Source: Lamellibrachia columna (Eukaryota > Annelida > Polychaeta > Sabellida > Siboglinidae). From it: a stretch of 64,000 nucleotides of DNA. Every line of letters begins with the position of its first letter. Positions within the stretch are counted from its first letter, which is position 1. The stretch is taken from the NCBI GenBank assembly GCA_963662155.1, contig OY759263.1:17059894-17123893 (forward strand), written 5' to 3'. The notes beneath the pieces were generated by a model, which was not told where the DNA came from, ran no database searches, and worked only from the letters and a program-made list of their open reading frames with translations. Below are positions 1-12,999 of the stretch, piece by piece. The position numbers were made by a program, and so were the translations under genes.

Positions 1-3000
1 ATATACTAGTCATGAACAGAAAGACGAATTTGTGGTGTGTGTGTTTTTCAAACCTGTTCAATCTAAATTTACCTGAAGTGACAACATCAAATGAAAATAT
101 TTAAACTATTTATTCATTAGAATGTTTATTATATACAGTACATCAAATTGTGATCCAGCATGAACGATAAAAAATGCGTATATAATATTACTAATCAATT
201 TTATTGATATTGAATTATGCATATTCAATCATAGCTATGTACATCCGCCGGAAGTGGTCAACCTAAGATGGCGCCTACAACAGACAAGCAGACACATGCT
301 CTTTATTTGGCCCTTATATGTACATGTATTAGTATTACAAATATAAATATAGCGCACGTATCAAATAAGGGGCAAATATACAACGACGGCGCTTTATCAT
401 GCTGCTGTCCCCAGAAGGGGCTGTATGGAGTTAGTAATCTGAAATTTACGAATCTGTCACCATTAAATATCACTAGTAATAAATATATGCTCCAATACAT
501 TAATTGCCGGACCAATTAAATGTGCAACAATGGAATAGATCATATCTATATACAATACCGAACTAACATTTATGCACAAACCTAGCTTTTCATCATATAA
601 TGAGAATTAAAGCCGAAATTGTTTGAAGATGATCCCTTAGCAAGACTCGAAGAGGCACATATGACAGGTAGTCCGTTGATGAACATCTTTCATGTATCGC
701 GTGAACAGCGACAATAAAATTATTTCCTAGAAAATAGTACTCAATATCTAAAACGGGATATGCAATACAGAGTTATTTCACCAATTAATATATAGAAAAT
801 AAATAATATGACACAATATTGTAAGGTAGGTGGATTCGCTATAACGTAGATTAAAAATAAGTAAACAAACACAGTCATTTCAACAGTCAATACATAAATT
901 TTAAAGCTACAAGCTATGAAGATAAAGGAAGTGCATGGTGGAATAAACTTCCATGGCCTAGCTGCTGTGATACACATTACTCGATCATTACCAACCTCTC
1001 AGAGTGTCGCCGTTCCAGCCATGAGGGAAATGCCACCCGTGCACGGCGCTGTTTCCTGCTAGTCACTTCGATCCTGTGCACACATAAAGAACACTTTGTT
1101 TTTGTTCGTCTTTGTATTGGAACACCTTTTTCAATCTTCACAAATGTTCCCAGACTGGCTTTCAACGTCACGCACAACACCGCATCAAGCATACAGTGTG
1201 TGTCGTAGGCCAAGAATGTGTATAGAAACTGAAGCTATGCAAACCAGCAAGTGGGGTCTTTCACAAATGGGTCTTGTCAGGTGCGTCAACTGAAGCACGA
1301 ACTTCGCCTGGACTGTTATGTAAGAAACTAATTTGAAGAACGTGCTGGTCGGTCAACAGTAATTAAGCCTTGTTGGACTAGCCGCAGTTCATTTGGTGAT
1401 CTCTTGAATGTTCACGGGCAGCTGTACTACTGTATTATCTGTGCTGGATATAGGCAACGAACCATGACAGGCATATCCTTCGACCCAACCGACGATGTTG
1501 CCCGTGTTTTCATAATAGCGTGTAAGCTGCATGTTTATGTCGGTCGATGTCAAAAGCTTCGCTTCGATTCAGTTGAAGCCGTACCACCCCTTTGTGGCTG
1601 TCACTGACCTTCAACAGCTCATTCGGAAGCGCTGTTTCAGTTGATAGGGTATTACAATCAGAATTGGGGTTAATTACATTGTAATTAGACCATAGTCTGC
1701 CCGAAATAACCCGTGGCGCCTCTGTTGCAAGGTAAATGTGAAATCGCTTGAGATTGTCGACGGAAATACGACACGCACTTCGCGCAAATTGTTTGCCGTG
1801 CGTTGAAACAATAGCTCGTCAATGTTAACGCGCTTATTCAAAAGAGCAGGTTCATGGATTTTATTGTGGGACATTGTGGGAACTCATAAAACTTGAAATA
1901 GATGCACTTAAATTATATATTTTTTCCATATACTTTGGCACGTCAAACCACCGTTATAGAGCACAGGAGTCGGCGGTATCTTTAGTCTACCTCGTTTTCG
2001 TTGTCCTTCGGGGGTTATCTCAAAGCTGTTTTGGCCATATTGTCATCGTCCTTTGGCAAAACTTGGCCGATTCTTGTGGTGAACAAGTCATCCATGTTAA
2101 TCTGCGCAGATACTTTCAGAAGTTCTGTTTTAGAAATCTTTTGTGGCCAAAAAAATGGCATGTTGTTTCAAAGATATGTTGTGTGGAAGTTTGAAAATTA
2201 TTTCTCATCTGCGTCAGTCAAACGCCAGCATTCTGAAACATATTGCAGAGTGGACGAGTTATGATGGCAAATAATTTGCCTACATGTTATATGCATGCGC
2301 ACCACAACTTGGTTGTCTCAAGGACAAAATAACCCTTTTTCGACCTTTTCTAAAACAAAATATCTAATAACGTTATAAACTTTAATGATGGCTAGCGTAA
2401 TTCACAGCAACATGACAATAGTACATATCAAGACATCCAGTTAACCACAGTATGACACATCATTTTTTCATTGTAAGTTATTTCCATAACGTTTATCATG
2501 TCTATGATCAGAGGTGCAATGTGTAGAGGAACAAGCGAGATATTGGCAGGATCCAAACATTGAAAAAGGGTGTTATGTTTCCCAAAATCTAGGGCACTAG
2601 ATGAAAGCCATTCAAATTTCTATCGGGGACAGCGTTTTACAATACACTGGAAATAATTGACAGATTGATAAATCTTGAATTATGTATGCCGTTATATTAA
2701 TTATTAATTGAAACGGCCATTGTGCGCGAGATCTACAAATAGCTGCGTGAGTGCGTGAGATGGAAGCCAAATGCGTGAGTCTCACGCCAAATGTGTGAGA
2801 CTTGGTAGCTCTGTATGACTCTTACTGTGGGTGTTATGCCCCACCTTATTTGAGGTATCCAAGTTCTCGTGATAAAGCGGTAAAATGCTCATAAAAAGCA
2901 GGAAACATCCTCCTCCGCTCATCTTTATTGGCTCCAAAGACATAACATGTGCTTAGGATGGACTCGTATGCAACAGATAGATCGATTTTAGTGTGAATTT

Positions 3001-3510
3001 GTTTTGATTTTTTAAATTACAAAAACTGGACATTTCAGCCAAAAAGCGGAGGGGGAAAAGCGGTATTTCCTGCCCGAATGTTGAAACCTCAGAAAGAGTG
3101 TCCCGTGCCTCTCATACTTATCATTCATGCCCGAATCATGGTCGGATCCAGGGTGTCCATGATGTGCCCGGGAACCCCTCAATTCCTCGAATCACAATGG
3201 CCCACGAACTGTTTATTACCTTGCATTGCAGTCTTAATTTCAGGATGTCAATGTTTCCCTGGTTTCCTCACTCCATGCTTTGATAAAAGGTACTGGATAT
3301 GGTAAGGTCGAAGTAAAACACAACAGGTGACAGAGGATACGACATTAATGTCTGATTTCGGTTTTGTGAATTAGTGATAAACGCAAATTCCAATCTCCAT
3401 GTATGTGTATAATATTATACTTGTTTCAAAACGACTGGATTTTCTAACCATATTCTTATAAATATGTCAGTAAAATCATAGAGGTTTATGTAACCTCTAA
3501 TTTGGACGAA
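1..3510. other. No recognisable gene
   Basis: AT-rich sequence whose open frames are short, on both strands, and match nothing I know. I see no splice-bounded exon that I would defend. The one notable spot is a short promoter-like motif pair near 248-275, listed separately. Confidence 0.5.
248..275 (+). promoter_or_regulatory. Possible ETS plus YY1-like promoter motif pair
   Basis: CCGGAAGTG at 248-256 matches an ETS-type core. AAGATGGCGCC at 265-275 resembles the YY1/initiator motif that often overlaps start codons of animal housekeeping genes. The ATG would open a frame of about 83 codons ending near 519 with no recognisable domain. This could be a promoter and first exon, or chance. Confidence 0.2.
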
Positions 3511-3515
3511 GGAAA

Positions 3516-3598
3516 ATGGCTGTGGCTGAAGAACTTACCGAGTTCCAGTTGTCATCGCGGCTTTATAGTTTCCGGCGTCACACATATCTGTGTTACAG
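3516..3598 (+). CDS. Possible first coding exon, unrecognised
   Basis: An ATG in a favourable context (AAAATGGCTG) opens 27 codons starting MAVAEELTEFQLSSRLYSF and ends at CAG followed by GTACAG, a plausible donor. The tandem duplication starts inside this exon at 3541, so the second copy lacks the ATG. Phase does not fit the next exon candidate (3796-3906) by simple splicing, so the link is uncertain. I do not recognise the protein. Confidence 0.25.
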
Positions 3599-3795
3599 GT
3601 ACAGGCTTACACGTATGTTAAACCTAATTTCCACCGTCTTACTTTCATGACGGATTAAATTTAAAGAGTGACAAAATGTCGGCGGAAAACAGTGAAATGT
3701 GCCAATAATATTATATTTATATTTGTGCATGGTTGTGGTGCGTGCGTGCGTGCGTGCGCGCTTTCTAAATGTACTAATGTCCTGTTCGTCCATAG

Positions 3796-3906
3796 GAGGT
3801 CTCAACCGATATAGTGTAGTATTGAACAACGTGTTGCGGCATGAACCAACTGTGGACAAGTGGATCAAGTTGGTAAACATGAACAACAAGTCCCGTGATA
3901 GACAAG
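3796..3906 (+). CDS. Exon-like segment, copy 1, unrecognised
   Basis: A 111-bp segment bounded by CATAG and a GTGAGG donor. It is open in one frame, with residues including NRYSVVLNNVLRHEP and a basic end (NNKSRDRQ). The same segment recurs at 5652-5762 in the second copy with few changes. I do not know the family. Confidence 0.25.
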
Positions 3907-4952
3907 GTGAGGCTGCTAGCAATATACGGTGAGTCTGCGAGCGAGACAAGATGGGTTGTTTTTTAAAGTTTTATGGTCTCTTTAAATTCATAGTTCGCAA
4001 TTTGAAGAAAACGAAGCAACGTGGCGAGCGTGACACGGTGAATCTGCGAGCGAGACACTGTGATTCTTGGAGCGTGACACGATGAGTCTACGAGCGAAAC
4101 ACGTTGTGTATGTGAGTGAGACACGGTGAGTATTCGAGCGACACGATGTGAATTGTGTCATAAGCTATGTGATCCCTTTAAAAACATGGTTCGTAATTTG
4201 CGGAACATTATAACAACATCACATTTTCATACGACACGTTTGTATAAATACACACGGACCCGCCTTGTGGATTCCAACTCAACATCACGCGTCTACATTC
4301 CAATATTCCTGGTGGTAGGTGAAAGTAAGCAAACGTTTGCAGGAATCGTGTAGAATATCATGTAATATGATGAAGGTTGATGCTTGTTTCTAAAAAAACG
4401 AGCACACACCTGTTCACCATACTACAGTGAGGAATTCAAATGACACTACAACTCCTGTCAGTGTGGTAAGAAATAAATTTCCTCCATCCTGTACAGTTCT
4501 TGTATTTTCCGCTTTTAAGGCAGTGGTAGCGATGGCGTCGTTGGCCGCGTGTCTGTACGTAGGGCTACTCGATGGTTCGGACGGAGAGAACCTCATCAGC
4601 AATGTCGCGCCCTACACGCCTGCCTTCAACTGTTGGCAGTCTATCAACATTGTTTTTGAACAGAGACATAGCCATATTTGAGGACTACACAACACTTATG
4701 CTGTGCCCAGATTAAAATTTCTATGCGTGTGCCAGTGACTGTAGGATCCCTTGCGCAGGAAGACGCAATGCAATTGTTTTGGCCGCCATTTGATGGGGAG
4801 CATGTTGTGTTTTGATTTTCTGGAGAGAAAAATTACACAATTTAACGAATTGTGTTCAGCGAGTTGATGACATAATAAATATTAACATACTTGATTTTCG
4901 GAACTGTGTTCGCATGCTTGTAGAGTTGTGTGTGTATGTGTTTCCGTTCAGT

Positions 4953-5052
<100 letters not shown>

Positions 5053-5651
5053 TGTGCGTGTGCGTTTGCGTGTGTATCGTATACGCACGCACGCACGCAC
5101 GCACACAGGAATACAATCGGGTATACATTGCTACGCAAGCATAACATAACGTAATTATACTTAAGTATTCATACACGTATGTCCATAAAAAACTAGCGTT
5201 GTCCTTAATTAATCAGAACGCGTAATTTAAGTGGACACTTGAGGTTCACAACGTTCACGAAGCACACAATTATTACTAGAATTTAACAAGATTTAACAAG
5301 ATTTGCCACCCAAGCCAAAGGCCCAGATGGCAAGTGGACAAGGAAGCCATTGACTTATCGAGAGTCCAACAATGTTCATCTACTTATAACCCAGTTCCAG
5401 TTGTCATCGCGGCTTTATAGTTTCCGGCGTCACACATATCTGTGTTACAGGTACAGGCTTACACGTATGTTAAACCTAATTTCCACCGTCTTATTTTCAT
5501 GACGGATTAAATTTAAAGAGTGACAAAATGTCGGCGGAAAACAGTGAAATGTGCCAATAATATTATATTTATTCATTTATATTTGTGCATGGTTGTGGTG
5601 CGTGCGTGCGTGCGCGCTTTCTAAATGTACTAATGTCCTGTTCGTCCATAG

Positions 5652-5762
5652 GACGTCTCAACCGATATAGTGTAGTATTGAACAACGTGTTGCGGCATGA
5701 ACCAACTGTGGACAAGTGGATCAAGTTGGTAAACATGAACAACAAGTCCCGTGATAGACAAG
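5652..5762 (+). CDS. Exon-like segment, copy 2, unrecognised
   Basis: Duplicate of 3796-3906 inside the second tandem unit, the same 111-bp length and still open. The start differs slightly (a GAC for GAG change near the acceptor). Because the duplicated unit begins after the possible start codon, this copy has no obvious first exon of its own. Confidence 0.2.
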
Positions 5763-6808
5763 GTGAGGCTGCTAGCAATACACGGTGAGTCTGCGAGCGA
5801 GACAAGATGGGTTGTTTTTAAAAGTTTTATGGTCTCTTTAAATTCATAGTTCGCAATTTGAAGAAACCGAAGCAACGTGGCGAGAGTGACACGGTGAATC
5901 TGCGAGCGAGACACTGTGATTCTTGGAGCGTGACACGATGCGTCTACGAGCGAAACACGTTGTGTATGTGAGTGAGACACGGTGAGTATTCGAGCGACAC
6001 GATGTGAATTGTGTCATAAGCTATGTGATCCCTTTAAAAACATGGTTCGTAATTTGCGGAACATTATAACAACATCACATTTTCATACGACACGTTTGTA
6101 TAAATACACACGGACCCGCCTTGTGGATTCCAACTCAACATCACGCGTCTACATTCCAATATTCCTGGTGGTAGGTGAAAGTAAGCAAACGTTTGCAGGA
6201 ATCGTGTAGAATATCATGTAATATGATGAAGGTTGATGCTTGTTTCTAAAAAAACGAGCACACACCTGTTCACCATACTACAGTGAGGAATTCAAATGAC
6301 ACTACAACTCCTGTCAGTGTGGTAAGAAATAAATTTCCTCCATCCTGTACAGTTCTTGTATTTTCCGCTTTTAAGGCAGTGGTAGCGATGGCGTCGTTGG
6401 CCGCGTGTCTGTACGTAGGGCTACTCGATGGTTCGGACGGAGAGAACCTCATCAGCAATGTCGCGCCCTACACGCCTGCCTTCAACTGTTGGCAGTCTAT
6501 CAACATTGTTTTTGAACAGAGACATAGCCATATTTGAGGACTACACAACACTTATGCTGTGCCCAGATTAAAATTTCTATGCGTGTGCCAATGACTGTAG
6601 GGTCCCTTGCGCAGGAAGACGCAATGCAATTGTTTTGGCCGCCATTTGATGGGGAGCATGTTGTGTTTTGATTTTCTGGAGAGAAAAATTACACAATTTA
6701 ACGAATTGTGTTCAGCGAGTTGATGACATAATAAATATTAACATACTTGATTTTCGGAACTGTGTTCGCATGCTTGTAGAGTTGTGTGTGTATGTGTTTC
6801 CGTTCAGT

Positions 6809-6928
<120 letters not shown>

Positions 6929-7164
6929 TGTGCGTGTGCGTGTGCGTTTTCGTGTGTATCGTATACGCACGCACGCACGCACGCAAACAGGAATACAATC
7001 GGGTATACATTGCTACGCAAGCATAACATAACGTAATTATACTTAAGTATACATACACGTATGTCCATAAAAAACTAGCGTTGTCCTTAATTAATCAGAA
7101 CGCGTAATTTAAGTGGACACTTGAGGTTCACGACGTTCACGAAGCACACAATTATTACTAGAAT

Positions 7165-7690
7165 TTAACAAGATTTAACAAGATTTGCCACCCAAGCCAA
7201 AGGCCCAGATGGCAAGTGGACAAGGAAGCCATTGGCTTATCGAGAGTCCAACAATGTTCATCTACTTATAACCCGCCCTCCTGAGATATGTGTCAACTTT
7301 GTTTGTAAACATATTCACGCTGCTAGCAGTGACACAATCTGTAGACAATTTGTTCCATTCATTTATTGTCCTCTGTGAGAACGAGTGCTTCCTGATGTCC
7401 AATCTACATTGATCCTTTACTAATTTTACCTCATGTCCTCTTGTTCTGGTATCCTTCTTGAGTGAGAAAAACATATTTCTATCAATATTTTTATACCCAT
7501 TCAATATCTTAAGAACTTCAATCTGATCTCCTCTTAACCTCCTTGTCTCTAGAGTTGTTAAACCACATTCTTTCAGGCGTTCTTCATAACTAAGGTCTCT
7601 AAGTTCTGGAATAATTTTAGTTGCTCTCCTTTGTATGCGTTCAAGCGTATCTATATCCTTCTTACGATATGGTCTCCATGCTTGCACTCG
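7165..7690 (-). mobile_element. LINE 3' end (CR1/Jockey-like), 5'-truncated
   Basis: The minus strand encodes 141 residues (7687 to 7262) typical of the C-terminal region after the reverse transcriptase of CR1/Jockey-type LINEs: DIDTLERIQRRATKIIPEL, YEERLKECGLTTLETRRLRG, then INEWNKL and a final VDTYLRRAGYK. The 3' UTR continues to about 7165 and ends in repeats of AAATCTTGTT. The copy is truncated upstream at about 7690. A second member of this family is at 55730-56115. Confidence 0.85.
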
Positions 7691-8049
7691 TTAATTTCCT
7701 CCGTGTGTGTGTTATTGTACAGTGCAGTGCAGTGTATGTTTGTTTGTTTGTATGCAGTGCTGTGTGCGTGTGTGCAGTGCGTGTGTGTATGTGTGCGTGC
7801 GTGCGTTCGAGTGCGTGTGTGATGTGTGCGCGCGCGCGCGTGTGTGTTATTGTACAGCGTAGTGCAGAACAGTGGAGTGTGTTTGTATGCAGTGCTGTGT
7901 GCGTGTGCTTGTGCGTGTATGGAGTTGTTTGTGCTTATATACATCTGAATGTGTATTGTTTATTAATATTGATGTCGATAGAAGCCACTGGTAATATGAG
8001 GATGTATATCCCTACCCAGCTATGATAAGCGTGGTTATTTTGTTAAACG
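7691..8049. repeat. GT-rich cryptically simple DNA
   Basis: Loose GTGTGTGC, TGTTTG and GCAGTGC runs. Long open frames here are by-products of the repeat. No gene is seen. Confidence 0.7.
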
Positions 8050-8480
8050 TCAGGTGCTACGATGGTTGGGCTGTGTTGGTGTGGGTATTACGATAGTTGG
8101 GCTGGGATGGTCAGGCTAGTACGATGGTTGGGCTCCAGTGGTTAGGATACTCAGATGGTTGGGCTGCGGTGGTCAGGGCGCTACAATGGTTCGGATGTGG
8201 TGTTCGGGGTACTAAGACGGTTGCTTGTGATGGTCTGGATACTACGATAGTTGGACTGCGGTGGACAGGGTACTACGATGGTTGGACTGGGGCCATCAGG
8301 GTATGACAATGGTTTGGCTGCGGTGGCGATGGTACTACGATGGTTGGACTGCGGTGGTGAGGGTACTACTATGGTTGGACTGGGCCGATCAGGGTACTAC
8401 GATGGCTGGACTGCAGTGGTGAGAGTGCTACGTCGGTTTTTTTCTGAGGTGGCGTTGGTACTACTACGGTTGGGCTAAGC
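8050..8480. repeat. 31-bp minisatellite
   Basis: About 13 diverged head-to-tail copies of a 31-bp unit of the form CTACGATGGTTGGGCTG followed by a GGTGGTCAGGGTA half. Open frames across it are produced by the repeat. Confidence 0.85.
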
Positions 8481-8935
8481 TTTACTGAGAGGTGCATTTC
8501 GCCATTATTAAATGCACACACGCACGCTCTTAGGCACGCACGCACGCACACGTCTGAATTATACACACTCACTTGAAATAATTAAGAAAACAAGTTGAAC
8601 TGTTTTGTAATTAAATATGTCAGATTGTATTATCGTATATAAAGAAGCATGTCGACAAATTGCGCCAAACAATTGCCACAGACCACCCTGAGGATTCTCA
8701 GCGAGTCAAAATAGTTGCTCCACCTAACGGGTCTAACGGAGACAGTGCGACTACAATACTGATATATAGACACCAGTGTAGTTTACCATAAAGTCTTACG
8801 AATTTTCTTGAATTTTCTTGTACTTGTACAGTTTATTTTTCCATAAATCATATACATATACAAATCAAGTGTACATAAGAACTAATTAGAGCCCTCATTT
8901 TTTTCAATGCGTTTCTTCTACAATTCTCTGAGTTT
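8481..8935. other. No gene seen
   Basis: AT-rich sequence between the minisatellite and the transposase-like gene. It may be the 3' flank of that element; no coding signal is visible. Confidence 0.5.
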
Positions 8936-8938
8936 TTA

Positions 8939-10211
8939 TTAATTTCTGAGACAAGTTTTGACACTAAGGGATTTTAATTGATCCTTCACATTTGAAACAG
9001 ACAATTCTTCAGCTGGATTTTCCTCCATAGAGTGTTCAAGCTCAGAAGTATGCTCAATTCGTTGTCTCTTTTTGAAGATGTCTTCACGCCAGTACACAAG
9101 GTTTCTCTTTGAATATTCCCTGCATTCTGTTTGCATATGCTTCAGTTGCAGCTGCCTCATTGAACCTTTCAAAATGTTAGCACATGCATCTATTTTATTG
9201 GAATGCTGGTGATGATTTGATTTGGCAATTTCATTTGCTTTCTCCATGCCTTGACCACTAAATGTTGTCAGTCCAAGGTGCAAGCCAGATAGAAATGGCA
9301 TATGATACACAAGGCAGGGCATGTAGGGGGTGACCCTTTTCTTTTCATATCCTTTCCGCTTCCCTTCAAGTCTAATGAAAAGTTTCACCCAATCATTGGC
9401 TAGACCAAAAATATTTGCAGAAGTGACACCATTATGATCACGATAATCATGATTGACAACTCCATATAATGCATCGAATCTCTGGTAGACTTCTACAACT
9501 TCTACTCTTTTGTATTATGATGTATAGCATCCCCAACAGCAAGCTGCTCTTCTAGACATTTCATGGTACCTTTACCGGCTACATTCCTGGTCTCCCATAT
9601 TCTGAAACTTATACCCCACAATGAGAAATGCACTTAACTAGTTAATCAATATGGGATACATTTGGTTTTGGAATAATCCCATTTTTTTCTTTAGCATCAT
9701 AATCAGTTGCATCCTCGATCAAATTGATTAGAAGTATGTCAGTGATTCGAAGCATCATATGCAGTTGATCAACAACAACTGGACTAAGTATGATTCTAAG
9801 AAGAGGTTTAAGCCTGCAACCATGGTAATTGTTCAATGCGTTTTGCGACATTTCTTCGATTGTTCTTGCCAAATTTTTTTGGCAGTAGAAATCATGTGCT
9901 TTAGACATATCCCTACGGTCATCGGTGTGAATCTTGCAGTATATGAAGGCATGGTTGGAAGTTGCACCCGCCATTTCAAGTACCATAAGGAGAAATTTGT
10001 AATCTCCTCCCATACATACATTTACCTGAATTTCTTCGCCATTTACTTCAACAGACTTGGATGAAAAAAGTGAATTTATGGACACGAAGACATTCTTAAA
10101 TGAAGTTTTTGATGTAGATACATTGGAATCCAGGGTGGCATTATCTCCTGTCGTCATGGGATGAAACATCCAACATCCGTTTGAATAGGGTACACCTGAC
10201 GAATACACCAA
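8939..10211 (-). pseudogene. Decayed transposase-like gene
   Basis: Two minus-strand open stretches (10211-9642 and about 9510-8939) belong to one protein. The first has GGDYKFLLMVLEMAGA, YCKIH and VVDQLHMMLRITDILLIN; the second has VTPYMPCLVYHMPF, TFSGQGMEKANE and a charged tail. I recall this order from a large family of uncharacterised animal proteins encoded by DNA transposons: a GGDxKFL block, a Cys/His block, a D-LHxxLRxTD block and a GQGxEKxN block. A DDE-type transposase role is inferred. The two parts are separated by a stop at 9642 and a frame change, so the copy looks dead. Its start lies in an inverted repeat. Confidence 0.55.
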
Positions 10212-10260
10212 TTACCATGTGCGTTTACAGAAATTAATATTTCTAATACCTCCATAATTT
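10155..10260 (-). repeat. Left arm of ~105-bp inverted repeat
   Basis: This segment reappears in reverse complement at 11131-11234. It holds the first codons of the transposase-like frame (…GCWMFHPMTT…). The arms are about 870 bp apart. Confidence 0.8.
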
Positions 10261-10264
10261 TACG

Positions 10265-11130
10265 ATTTTGTTATATATGATAATGGATAACTTAATAATG
10301 CAACACCGGGTTTCGAAATCACCTTCTGCCATTTCGAAACTCGGGCAATTTTGACTTGTTTTAATCCTAAATCATATTAAATTAATCATATTAGATTAAT
10401 CACATTAAGTTCTACAAACGAATTCGCTTCAACTACAATTCACACGTCCAGTCACCGGGAAGAGAAACACATATTTACGTCTTTATCTTCAACAAAATTA
10501 TTCTGCAACATGTTATAATCCACATTACATTTCCAGACGTTGGATCTGCGACTAAGCGTTCGTCCTCGCCCAATTTCCTGACCCCGGTTATGTGAATAGC
10601 GTTGTCCAGATAATTTTCCGTTTCTCCGCCAGTTGGCTGGTAGAAAAGCGTGGAACTTGTTAGGTTTTAAATGACAGTAAGATTGATATTTGTAGTTCTA
10701 TGGAAGTTAGACACAACTAAGACATCGGCCATTACCCATCGGCCGTACGAAAAGTACAATAATAAGTAAAACTATTATGTTTTTGTGGCGGTGTATTAAA
10801 AATCCCTTTATATCGCCCACGTTTCAGTACTTGCATGTATTTCCCGTTTACTTATGACAGTTAGCCATGTATTTTGGTAACACAGGAGTGGTTTATTTGC
10901 AGATTTTTGCATCTGTAGAGTCAGTGAGTCCACTATATGTTTTTCCATTTTTCTGTGTGGAATCTTGTTACTTCCCCTGACATAGTCATAGTCATAGAGA
11001 ATCATGCATAGACACTAGCCTGGTGACTGCAGCCTGGCTGGGCTGAGTTCGACTTACCAACTAACACCGACCAGTGGTCGAAGAGCAAAACCAACGTATG
11101 ACGTGTGCCTACATCCATTATCATATATGA
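10265..11130. other. Spacer of the inverted repeat, no gene seen
   Basis: AT-rich spacer between the arms. It has no recognisable coding sequence and may be the shared promoter or terminal region of a transposon. Confidence 0.45.
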
Positions 11131-11234
11131 AATTATGGAGGTATTACAAATATTAATTTCTGTAAACACGCATGGTAATTGGTGTATTTGTCAGGTCTAC
11201 CCCATTCAAATGGATGTTGGATGTTTCATCCCAT
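11131..11234 (+). repeat. Right arm of ~105-bp inverted repeat
   Basis: Reverse complement of 10155-10260 with scattered changes. The homology is cut at 11234 by an LTR and resumes at 11964, where the plus strand again reads as the start of the transposase-like frame. Confidence 0.8.
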
Positions 11235-11963
11235 TGTAACGTCACCGTTACCGGTCTCTCATAACCGTCTCACGTCAGGACCTTCCACCTACTTCATTCA
11301 GCATTCAGCCCTGACGTGATTTTGAATAGAGACAACTAATACACGTTCGTGTATTCTACAGGTTCGACCTACAGCGTAGGCTTTTATTGTTATGCACAAC
11401 ATCAATCTGTTATAGCGCTACTGACATACATAAACAAGTTCTCTTGAGGGTTGAAGATCACCTCCCTTGGTATCGGAAGATGAGACCTCGGTAGTAGGCT
11501 CTCTCAGCTCTCTCTCTCTCCGCTGGCCTCTACTTATAGTGGAGTTGGAAACATGGACATGCTTCCTATCACGTACGCCAATCACGCTCTTCACATGGAC
11601 CTTTCTGCATTGAAATGTCTAATTAAAATAAATATTGTGCACCTCCATTGTCGGAGAAGCTAAGTTGGGAATTCATGGAACCCGTAACTCAAATCTCATA
11701 TATAGGTATGACATCGTGTAGACACTATGCAAATCTTCCTCTTGACCGCACCGTTGGTCAGTACGATATTAATCACCTTTCCCCGTTTCGACAAACACCA
11801 CTGCTTGTCTATCGTCGAGTGTTCAATAGAGCATTGAGACTCATCATGAATCAGTGATACATCCCGTATTGACATGTCTACATAAAATAGATAAACGGTG
11901 TGCACTCCTGTTAGTATTCATATATTACTCTGCTTTTCATATATACACGGTATGCTCTTTACA
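11235..11963 (-). mobile_element. Solo LTR with 4-bp target duplication
   Basis: The 729-bp segment has TG…CA ends (TGTAACGTCACC and CTCTTTACA) and is flanked by CCAT at 11231-11234 and 11964-11967. Read on the minus strand it has a TATA-like CTATAAGTAGAGG followed about 160 bp later by AATAAAAGCC, the usual order of LTR promoter and polyadenylation signal. It interrupts the transposon homology on either side. No internal retroelement genes are present, so it is a solo LTR left by recombination. The superfamily cannot be assigned. Confidence 0.7.
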
Positions 11964-12345
11964 CCATGACGACAGGAGATAATGACATGGTGGATACCAA
12001 GGTGACAGGATATCTGCCTCAAAAAAAGGTGGGATTGGTGGGTGGTTACACCCCCTCATAGTTGTTTACCTGCAGTCAGATAACATTTTACAATACTTTG
12101 TAAATCACACAGTATAAGGGTATATGATCAGTGGTGTATTTGGATAAAATTAGTTTTACTGTATTTTTCTGTTGCACCACTACATGGTAGACTGAGTGAC
12201 TAGTCTTGGTCTCCCCCTTTGTGAGATCTATTGAGGAGTGGGAGGTTGGCCTAACAATAGGTGCGAGGTAGGATTGGTGGGATGTGGACTCTCAAAATTG
12301 TTGGGAGATGGGAAGTGGAGACCCTCAGACACTCCCATCTGTTGT
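11964..12345 (+). repeat. Dispersed repeat, copy 1
   Basis: Begins as the continuation of the transposase-like start after the LTR. It then has segments shared with 14694-15030 and 19200-19480: a TAAGGGTATATGATCAGTG block, a block resembling CACTACATGGTAGACTGAG, GTGAGATC, and a GGTGGGATTGGTGGG-type block. Confidence 0.65.
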
Positions 12346-12990
12346 TCTAACACACTATTCATGTGAGTGGGTCCCTGGTGACAATGGTCATAAGCAAGGT
12401 CCCTAGGTAACAGTGATGACACAAAGTGTATAAGGTTGTGGTGGTCCCATGCTGATTCACGTGACAGTTGTCTCAGACAACGTCCCATGGCAACTGTGGG
12501 GTGCACAACTCTTGAGTTTCCCACTGCGGCTACATGAGGGAAGATGGAGTAGAGTTGGGCATTTCTCCCCCTTTGAGGAAGTTGTAAATTATATTTTATT
12601 ATAATATAACATACGTGTTTTGTACTTGTATCAACAGACAACATTCTAGCTAAGTATATAAAGTAAGATTGTCTGATTGTAAAATCTAAATATTTGAGAT
12701 ATTATGATAAATTCTGTATATTTGTGATCTGTATAGTTCAGTAGTTTTGTACTGATTGCTTTTTTCAGAGGTGGCCATTTTTGGATTCATTAAATGTTGA
12801 AATTGTCTATGTTAATCATACGCTTGTTCACAATTGGTGTGGTAATCGGATGTAATCTATACCAAACTGTGGTTGAGATTGGTGCCTAGTTATATTTATG
12901 AAGCCATTACAGTTGATAAACATGCAGGATATCATAAAATCCAACAGAAAGTTAACCTGTCTTCATTCTGTCACAACTTGATACCAGTGG
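12346..12990. other. No gene seen
   Basis: A 138-codon minus-strand frame crosses 12228-12644 but is repeat-derived and has no domain. The rest is AT-rich, immediately upstream of the aminomethyltransferase-like exon. Confidence 0.45.
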
Positions 12991-12999
12991 ACTGAACAG

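Noticed and set aside
1404..2264. Overlapping plus-strand frames of 67-106 codons
   Set aside because: No domain, no splice sites, and different frames are equally open.
8097..8478. Open frames with repeated MVGLG/GYYDGW words
   Set aside because: Translation of the 31-bp minisatellite.
12228..12644. 138-codon minus-strand frame
   Set aside because: Overlaps the dispersed repeat, unusual composition, no domain or splice support.
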